DNA from: Polaromonas sp. A23
Lineage (GTDB): Bacteria > Pseudomonadota > Gammaproteobacteria > Burkholderiales > Burkholderiaceae_C
DNA: 53,393 bases
NCBI RefSeq assembly: GCF_002001015.1
Contig: NZ_MUNO01000027.1
Location: 1 to 53,393, forward strand
Direction: 5' to 3'
Below, piece after piece: positions 49,192 through 53,393 of this stretch. The notes under the pieces are model-generated. The model was not told where the DNA came from. It worked only from the letters and a program-made list of their open reading frames with translations, and made no database searches. How positions within the stretch are numbered: the first letter of the stretch is position 1; each line of letters opens with the position of its first letter. A program made the position numbers and the translations under genes.

Positions 49192-49515
49192 AAGCGTCGT
49201 TCCATCTTTCGCGGTACCCGGCGGTTCGATGAGTATGAAGTGAGCCTCCTCGGTAGCAACGGGACGATGCTCAACACCTCGTGGAACGACGAATATCTCT
49301 CCCGCGCCGAGGCTAACACTGCGATCGCGCATTTCGATCGTGATGTTGCCCTTGAGTACCAGGAAAAAGTCGTCCGTGTCTTCGTGCTTGTGCCAGGCGT
49401 ACGAGCCCATGGCTTTGGCAACCATGACTTCGTTGCCATTGAAGCGCGCAACCGTTGCAGGCTGCCATGGTTCTGAAACGCTTGATAACACTGCGGAAAG
49501 GTTGACCGAATTCAT
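49186..49515 (-). CDS. Small cupin protein, cassette-borne
   Basis: A 109-aa single cupin domain. Motif 1 is GSYAWHKHEDTDDFFLVLKGNITIEM (H-x-H-x(3-4)-E-type metal site: HKHEDTDD). Motif 2 is GEIFVVPRGVEHRPVATEEAHF (P-x(4)-H). Such proteins bind metal and small ligands. It is unrelated in sequence to the other cupin in this window (27694-28023). Its stop codon overlaps the R''-like core of site D. Confidence 0.85.
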   Translation of the reverse strand: MNSVNLSAVLSSVSEPWQPATVARFNGNEVMVAKAMGSYAWHKHEDTDDFFLVLKGNITIEMRDRSVSLGAGEIFVVPRGVEHRPVATEEAHFILIEPPGTAKDGTTLV

Positions 49516-49551
49516 GGAGTTGCACTCTTTCTACGTGAAGTGGGATGTGAC

Positions 49552-49617
49552 GCTTAACTTTTGAGATGAGAGGCATAACCCAGCTCGCCGTAGCACGTCC
49601 GTGTCGACAAGTTAGAC
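49552..49617 (-). other. attC-like site C (66 bp)
   Basis: R'' GTCTAAC contains the stop codon of the upstream membrane-protein gene and is the exact reverse complement of that cassette's 5' core (GTTAGAC at 49982-49976). R' is GTTAAGC. Confidence 0.7.
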
Positions 49618-49971
49618 AACATTTGCTGCACGGGACATCCGCTTTCTCAATGAGGCGGCAACCGCCATCGCTATCAGGAAGATGATGCTGTACGCGGCCA
49701 AGAACGCCAGGCCCAGGACAAATAGCGGGCCAACCTTGAGAACGACCAGTTCGTACGCCATCTGCCCCACCACAGCGCCAACATAGTGGACCACGGGATG
49801 CTTGGGAACGGCCGCCCCTGAAATGGCGCCGGCGATAGCCAACGCGACCAAATAGTAAGGTCCCTCGGCGTCCCACGGCTCGTTCTTACCGGTCAGAAAA
49901 ATCGAGAGCCCCCAAACGGCAGCGGCTAACACCGCAGACAGGACAAACGCAAGGGGCGCGCGACTCTTCAT
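49612..49971 (-). CDS. Four-helix membrane protein of unknown function, cassette-borne
   Basis: A 119-aa integral membrane protein: helices PLAFVLSAVLAAAVWGLSIFL, YYLVALAIAGAISGAAVP, VVHYVGAVVGQMAYELVVL and LFVLGLAFLAAYSIIFLIAM, with a basic C-terminus. No known family is recognised. Its ATG is 5 nt from the R' core of the mini-site B and its stop lies in the R'' of site C, so the cassette has almost no non-coding DNA. Confidence 0.7.
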   Translation of the reverse strand: MKSRAPLAFVLSAVLAAAVWGLSIFLTGKNEPWDAEGPYYLVALAIAGAISGAAVPKHPVVHYVGAVVGQMAYELVVLKVGPLFVLGLAFLAAYSIIFLIAMAVAASLRKRMSRAANVV

Positions 49972-49975
49972 TGCT

Positions 49976-49995
49976 GTCTAACGTTGGAGTTAGGC
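49976..49995 (-). other. Minimal attC-like site B (20 bp)
   Basis: GCCTAAC, a 6-nt spacer and GTTAGAC. R'' is the exact reverse complement of the 5' core (GTTAGGC) of the cassette it ends. The usual central stem is absent, suggesting internal deletion. Confidence 0.6.
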
Positions 49996-50370
49996 GACAT
50001 CTTCCACATACGTTGGATCGCCATGGAGCACAACCTTTGCTCCATCGCCGGCTATTCGAATCAGTTCTTCGGAGAACACTACCTCTAGGGTGACGGTGAG
50101 CGGCCCAGGTACGTCCAGCGGAAGCTCCAGCAGATTGTGGTACGGGCCGAGTTTGGATTTGATTCGCCCGTCCGCCAGCTCCGCCGGGAGATCAACACCA
50201 GCCAGATCGACCTGCGCATTCCCAATGCGAAGGTCCGCGTCCTGAGTCCACCCCTTTGCGTCTCGATGAATGTACGCGGGTCGCAATTCAACGACGGCCG
50301 TGCCGTCTTCCATGCGCACTGCAGCCAAGGTGGAGTCGTGAAGCTCGATTGAGTATGGAAGCTGCGCCAC
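49990..50370 (-). CDS. Hypothetical protein, cassette-borne, 126 aa
   Basis: An all-beta-like soluble protein (LPYSIELHDSTLAAVRMEDG start, AVVELRPAYIHRD, QVDLAGVDLPAEL, LTVTLEVVFSEELIRI). It has no signal peptide or cysteine. A GTG start 6 nt after the R' core of site A is chosen, since no ATG fits and the frame upstream runs through attC. The stop lies in the R'' of site B. The family is unknown to me; the strand-rich pattern resembles immunity-type or WapI-like proteins. Confidence 0.65.
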   Translation of the reverse strand: MAQLPYSIELHDSTLAAVRMEDGTAVVELRPAYIHRDAKGWTQDADLRIGNAQVDLAGVDLPAELADGRIKSKLGPYHNLLELPLDVPGPLTVTLEVVFSEELIRIAGDGAKVVLHGDPTYVEDVA

Positions 50371-50376
50371 GATGCC

Positions 50377-50463
50377 GCCTAACGTTGAAGGCAATCGGGC
50401 CACAACATGTGCGGCGCAGCCGCCACTTGCAGTTGTGGCTCCGTGTTGGCCAACCAGTTATAC
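50377..50463 (-). other. attC site A (87 bp), best preserved
   Basis: R'' GTATAAC (50463-50457) and R' GTTAGGC (50383-50377) flank a strong stem: GCCACAAC ... GTTGTGGC with inner GGCGGC-TGC-GCCGC. R'' is the exact reverse complement of the 5' core GTTATAC of the cassette it ends. Confidence 0.8.
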
Positions 50464-50466
50464 GGT

Positions 50467-50922
50467 TTACTTCCCATAGCGTTCAAGCAGTTCTTTCGTG
50501 GAAAATTCTACGTCCATAGCGAAGCCTCGAAGATCGCCTGGGTCAGGGGTTCCCTCGGGAGGTGCCAGCTTTGACGCCACTGCTGGGTACTGTTTTCGAT
50601 ACTGCGCCACATACTCTAACGACCGCGTGTGGTTCCAGACCCCAGCATTCGGCCAAAACAGCCAAGGCATTCCGGATTTCTGAAACTCGATAGCGCTCAC
50701 GACATTGCTATCGACCTCCATCTCCTTCATTTCGATAATTTCCCCTACGTTTCCGGCGCGCAATGCCCGAAGTTCCGATGTCAGGACTGATGCTTTTGCG
50801 GAGCTGTCCATCTTCAACCATTGCTCGGCGCCTACCATTACCCCGGTGCGAAGGCCTGCAGCGAACGATGCCGCAATTGCGATTGCCACGCCAGTCCACA
50901 GGAAAAATTTGCGCGCGATCAT
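50467..50922 (-). CDS. Membrane-anchored hypothetical protein, first cassette gene
   Basis: A 151-aa protein with one N-terminal membrane helix (FFLWTGVAIAIAASFAAGL) and a soluble domain containing NVGEIIEMKEMEVDSNVVSA and LEYVAQYRKQYPAVASKL. No family is recognised. The ATG of MIARKFF is 3 nt downstream of a GTTATAC core (50932-50926), marking the cassette 5' boundary. An upstream TTG would fall outside the cassette. Confidence 0.65.
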   Translation of the reverse strand: MIARKFFLWTGVAIAIAASFAAGLRTGVMVGAEQWLKMDSSAKASVLTSELRALRAGNVGEIIEMKEMEVDSNVVSAIEFQKSGMPWLFWPNAGVWNHTRSLEYVAQYRKQYPAVASKLAPPEGTPDPGDLRGFAMDVEFSTKELLERYGK

Positions 50923-50958
50923 TTCGTATAACTTTGATATATCCCGCAAAACTGCGGA

Positions 50959-50990
50959 ATAACATGGCGCCTTGTCAGATAACGTGGCGC
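50959..50990. repeat. Two direct repeats (ATAACRTGGCGC) upstream of the first cassette
   Basis: ATAACATGGCGC (50959-50970) and ATAACGTGGCGC (50979-50990) are 20 nt apart and in the same direction. A small CCGCA-AAAC-TGCGG hairpin lies at 50944-50957. Direct integrase-binding repeats next to a recombination core are a feature of attI sites; here this is only suggestive. Confidence 0.4.
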
Positions 50991-51134
50991 GGAAAAATCG
51001 AAAAATGTGTTTGTAGTCATGAAGTTAGCGTGTTTGACTTCGTGTTTATACAGGTATATTGAATTTGACAAAGTCGCCGTTACGGGTTCAGCTGACTATC
51101 CCAAAAATGAACGAAGGGCGCAATCTAAAGGCTT

Positions 51135-51551
51135 CTAAGCCTGCCAAACCCCATACCCCAACTCCCGCAGCGCAATACCCAACTCCACCTCCATATCGCG
51201 CGCACCTTCATAAGGCATCGGGTTGTACATGACGTACAGCGCAGGCAGCAGGCGCACACCCCACTTCTGCACATACACATTGGCCTGAATGCCGGCTTTG
51301 TGTTTGTCAAAGCGCACATCGGGGTCCAGGCCCGTCATGCCGACGTACACAAAGGGTTTGCCGAGCTGGTAGTCGGGGTTGGCGCGGCGAAAGCGGCCTA
51401 CGTTCCACACCTCGTCGGACAGCTCGATCACGTACACGTGGTAGTGGTGGCTGCGCGGGGTGCGTGGTGTTTTCGCGCGCGGCGCAGTTTTCACCGCCGA
51501 AGTTTTGGCTGGTGATTGTTTGGTGCGGGTCTTGCGGGGCGCGGTAGCCAT
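51135..51551 (-). CDS. Hypothetical protein with GIY-YIG-like core
   Basis: A 138-aa protein with a Lys/Thr/Pro-rich, probably disordered and basic tail (residues 2-35), then a compact domain. The domain has HYHVYVIELSDEVWNV and FVYVGMTGLDPDVRFDKHKAG, spaced like the YV...YVG-x-T motif of GIY-YIG nucleases, with Arg/His in the following helix. A catalytic Glu is not obvious. Function unknown. It lies between the cassette cluster and the DUF2628 gene and returns to high G+C. Confidence 0.6.
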   Translation of the reverse strand: MATAPRKTRTKQSPAKTSAVKTAPRAKTPRTPRSHHYHVYVIELSDEVWNVGRFRRANPDYQLGKPFVYVGMTGLDPDVRFDKHKAGIQANVYVQKWGVRLLPALYVMYNPMPYEGARDMEVELGIALRELGYGVWQA

Positions 51552-51619
51552 GATGGAAAGTATGCGTCAAGCTGGCAGACAAGCGACACGCTACGCGCAT
51601 CAATGCGAAACCTGACGCG

Positions 51620-51940
51620 TCAGACAGGCACGAAGCCGCGGCGGCGCAGCATCGCCAGCAACCAGCGGTTGCCATAGATGCCTCGCGCCACGGCGTAAGC
51701 CACATTGGCAAGTAGAAAAACAGTCAACAAGGCAGGGTTGCCCGCCGTGGCTGCGTAGCCGCCCGCCGCCCACAGGGCTGCCTCCAGCACCAGCAGCAAT
51801 GCGGTCAGCAGCCACGCCCGTTTGACGAAGGCCCAGAGCGAGCCGAAGAAAAAGGCTGGCCATGAGAACCCCTGTCCGACGCGCGCATACACGCCAGACG
51901 GATGTTTCAGCAGAGTGCTGCTTTTCGGCTTAGTCCCCAT
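51620..51940 (-). CDS. DUF2628 small membrane protein
   Basis: A 106-aa protein with two membrane helices. The family pattern is clear: GFSWPAFFFGSLWAFVKRAW, then a second hydrophobic segment (LLTVFLLANVAYAVARGIYGN) and the closing W-L-x-x-ML-x-x-RGF. Function unknown. It overlaps the MFS gene by 11 nt and is co-transcribed with it. Confidence 0.8.
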   Translation of the reverse strand: MGTKPKSSTLLKHPSGVYARVGQGFSWPAFFFGSLWAFVKRAWLLTALLLVLEAALWAAGGYAATAGNPALLTVFLLANVAYAVARGIYGNRWLLAMLRRRGFVPV

Positions 51941-53237
51941 GAGGCTCCACACGCTCCGGCGGTTCAACAGGGCCGGCAAGCTGCGCGGCTCGCCGCCCCA
52001 GCACCCAGGCAAAAAACACACCTTCCAGCGCCATCACCAGGCCGCCAAGGGCCACCACCGCGCCTGTACCCAGCCAACCGATCAGGCTGGCAGCCACCAC
52101 CACACCCACTGATTGCCCCAGGAACAGGAAGGAGGCAAACAGCGTGACCGCTGTGCCGCGCGCTCCCGGCGCCATTTGCGTGGCGTTGGCCTGCATGGTG
52201 TTGTGAAACATGGCAAACCCGAAGCCTGCCAGCAAGGTGGCCAGCATGGCCGGCAGCCAGTGCGGCGCATAAGCCAGCACCAGCGCACACACCCCCACCA
52301 GCGCTCCGCCCAGCAGCACCAGTTTTTGCTGGCCAAAGCGTCGAATCATGTGCCGGCCCACCACCATGTAAAGCACGCCCCCCATCCCGAACAGCGCCAC
52401 GATGGCACCCGCCACCGAGAGCGACAAACCTTGTGACCGGTGCAGGTGCGACGCCCACATCGCGAGCACGCCAAAACCCGCGGCGCCTTCAACCAACGCC
52501 ATGAGCAGCACCACACGTGACCACGGGCCGGTGATGATCAGCAGCGCCTGCCGCACAAAGCCGGGGCGCGTGGCCTGTGCATTGGGCACGGCCATCGCGG
52601 GCAAGTTCACCCGCGCGGCTTGCTGGCGCCGCCAGTCCATCAGCAAAAGTAAGCCCACCACCGCAAACAGCAGTGTCAGGAATGCAAAAGCCCAGCGCCA
52701 GCCGAGCGTGTCGGTCAGCAGCCCGCCCGCAAGCTGGCCGCCCACCATGCCCAGCGTGCTGCCCAGCCCGGTGCGCGTGAGCATTTCCTGCAACTCCTCG
52801 GGCGGCACGGCATCGCCCACCCACGCCATGGCCAGCGGAATCAGCGCGGCTGCGCCCAGCGCTGTCAGCAGGCGCGCAAACACCAGCACATCGATGCTGG
52901 TGGCAAGAGTAGCGAGCGTCGTACCCACACAGCAACCCAGCGTGGCAAAGGTGACGATGCGGAACTTGCCCAGCCTGTCGCCCAGCGGGCCGTAAAAAAG
53001 CTGGGCCACGCCATAAGCCACGGCAAACACCGACACCACCTGTGCGGCCTGCACCAGGCTGACGGCAAACACGCGCGACAGCTCGGGCAGCATGGCGTCG
53101 CAAATGCGCTGCGCCACCATGCTGGCAAAGGTGGCAAAAGAGAGAAAGAGTATGGACCGCCGCGTGGCAGCGGAAAGAGAAGCGGAGGCGGCGGCAGTCA
53201 AGGCGGTAAGGGTTTCGTCAAGGCCGGTGCGGGCCAA
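51930..53237 (-). CDS. Major facilitator superfamily transporter (multidrug/sugar efflux type)
   Basis: A 435-aa inner-membrane transporter with 12 predicted helices in two halves. Motif A between helices 2 and 3 is GPLGDRLGKFRIV; the helix-5 motif C region is GSTLGMVGGQLAGGLL, as in proton-driven exporters. A central loop (LLLMDWRRQQAARVNLPAM) links the halves. The start appears to be TTG, directly after the stop of the upstream gene; no suitable ATG exists before helix 1. Substrate unknown. The array's integrase, if any, is not between this gene and the cassettes. Confidence 0.88.
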   Translation of the reverse strand: MARTGLDETLTALTAAASASLSAATRRSILFLSFATFASMVAQRICDAMLPELSRVFAVSLVQAAQVVSVFAVAYGVAQLFYGPLGDRLGKFRIVTFATLGCCVGTTLATLATSIDVLVFARLLTALGAAALIPLAMAWVGDAVPPEELQEMLTRTGLGSTLGMVGGQLAGGLLTDTLGWRWAFAFLTLLFAVVGLLLLMDWRRQQAARVNLPAMAVPNAQATRPGFVRQALLIITGPWSRVVLLMALVEGAAGFGVLAMWASHLHRSQGLSLSVAGAIVALFGMGGVLYMVVGRHMIRRFGQQKLVLLGGALVGVCALVLAYAPHWLPAMLATLLAGFGFAMFHNTMQANATQMAPGARGTAVTLFASFLFLGQSVGVVVAASLIGWLGTGAVVALGGLVMALEGVFFAWVLGRRAAQLAGPVEPPERVEPHGD

Positions 53238-53393
53238 TTAACGCACCTGTCCCGGCGGCAGGCCGATCACCACGCCGGGCGTGGACTGCACGGCGCCGCC
53301 CTGCCCCGGCTGCGTGGGTGTGGCACCGGGAACAGGGTCCCATCGTTGCTCACCGGAAGGCGGTGGCGACGGATTGACGGGCGGGGTGTACAC
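53238..53393 (-). CDS. C-terminal part of a Pro/Gly-rich protein (partial)
   Basis: Fifty-one codons open to the window edge and ending in TAA, one nt before the MFS start codon. The product is Pro/Gly/Gln-rich (PPVNPSPPPSGEQRWDPV; TPGVVIGLPPGQVR), typical of a secreted or lipoprotein tail. The rest lies beyond the window. Confidence 0.5.
   Translation of the reverse strand: MYTPPVNPSPPPSGEQRWDPVPGATPTQPGQGGAVQSTPGVVIGLPPGQVR

Larger units (their letters stand above)
46670..50932 (-). mobile_element. Integron-type gene-cassette cluster without integrase (CALIN)
   Basis: Minus-strand genes alternate with palindromic sites bounded by attC cores (RYYYAAC at the gene's 3' end, GTTRRRY before the next gene). 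Sites are at 50377-50463, 49976-49995, 49552-49617, 49141-49191, 47765-47839 and 47090-47171, plus single GTTRRRY cores at 48966-48972 and 50926-50932. In at least five genes the stop codon lies inside or within a few nt of the R'' core, a hallmark of compact cassettes. No intI gene or complete attI is in the window. Confidence 0.8.

Noticed and set aside
51135..51551. Candidate integron integrase next to the cassette head
   Set aside because: The product lacks the tyrosine-recombinase R...HxxR...Y pattern and is GIY-YIG-like instead.

Overview
The window is about 53 kb of GC-rich, gene-dense bacterial chromosome. Best fit is a betaproteobacterium of the Burkholderiales, probably Comamonadaceae (Polaromonas/Rhodoferax/Variovorax-like). 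The reasons are Bug-type (TctC) solute receptors, an EnvZ/OmpR pair, the rpiA/pyrD, ispD-ispF and mfd-serB blocks, and interspersed GCTAT...ATAGC and GCCCCCACG...CTGCCCCCC repeats. The taxonomic call is inference. No rRNA, tRNA, CRISPR array or intact insertion sequence was found.

Layout. 0-5 kb: a four-carbon acid-sugar catabolic operon on the minus strand (ltnD-otnK-otnC-otnI) with its FadR-type GntR regulator; otnK carries repeat-derived insertions near both ends. 5-8 kb: rpiA and pyrD, an XRE-type protein, a small unknown and slyX. 8.3-13.5 kb: a LysR-type regulator divergent from an operon of Bug receptor, N-formylglutamate amidohydrolase-like enzyme, histone-deacetylase-like amidohydrolase and L-2-hydroxyglutarate oxidase-like flavoprotein. 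13.5-23 kb: GNAT, SIMPL protein, OmpR/EnvZ, ispF-ispD, mfd-serB. 23-30.5 kb: PhoD translationally coupled to a large 7TMR-DISM sensor kinase, then a cupin, a receiver-only response regulator, a run of very small genes including two paralogues, a MITE-like element and pssA. 30.5-46 kb: secreted and envelope proteins (OmpA lipoprotein, YjgN/M48 operon with SUI1, DUF3820 and FHA genes), an S24 repressor without a prophage, a beta-lactamase-family protein, an ArsR regulator with a duplicated 5' fragment, hemerythrin, hydratase, GST and PilZ.

46.6-51 kb is the most unusual region. Eight or nine small genes lie on the minus strand, separated by palindromic sites whose ends fit integron attC core sites (RYYYAAC ... 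GTTRRRY). In three consecutive cassettes the 5' core is the exact complement of the 3' R'' core, as expected for genuine gene cassettes. No integron integrase is present, so this looks like a CALIN (cluster of attC sites lacking an integrase). Cargo includes a TrmO-like tRNA methyltransferase, a DoxX-like membrane protein, an AraC-VOC-membrane-protein unit, a cupin and three proteins of unknown function. The lower-coordinate edge holds an IS1182-type transposase fragment. Beyond the array lie a GIY-YIG-like protein, a DUF2628 protein and an MFS exporter.
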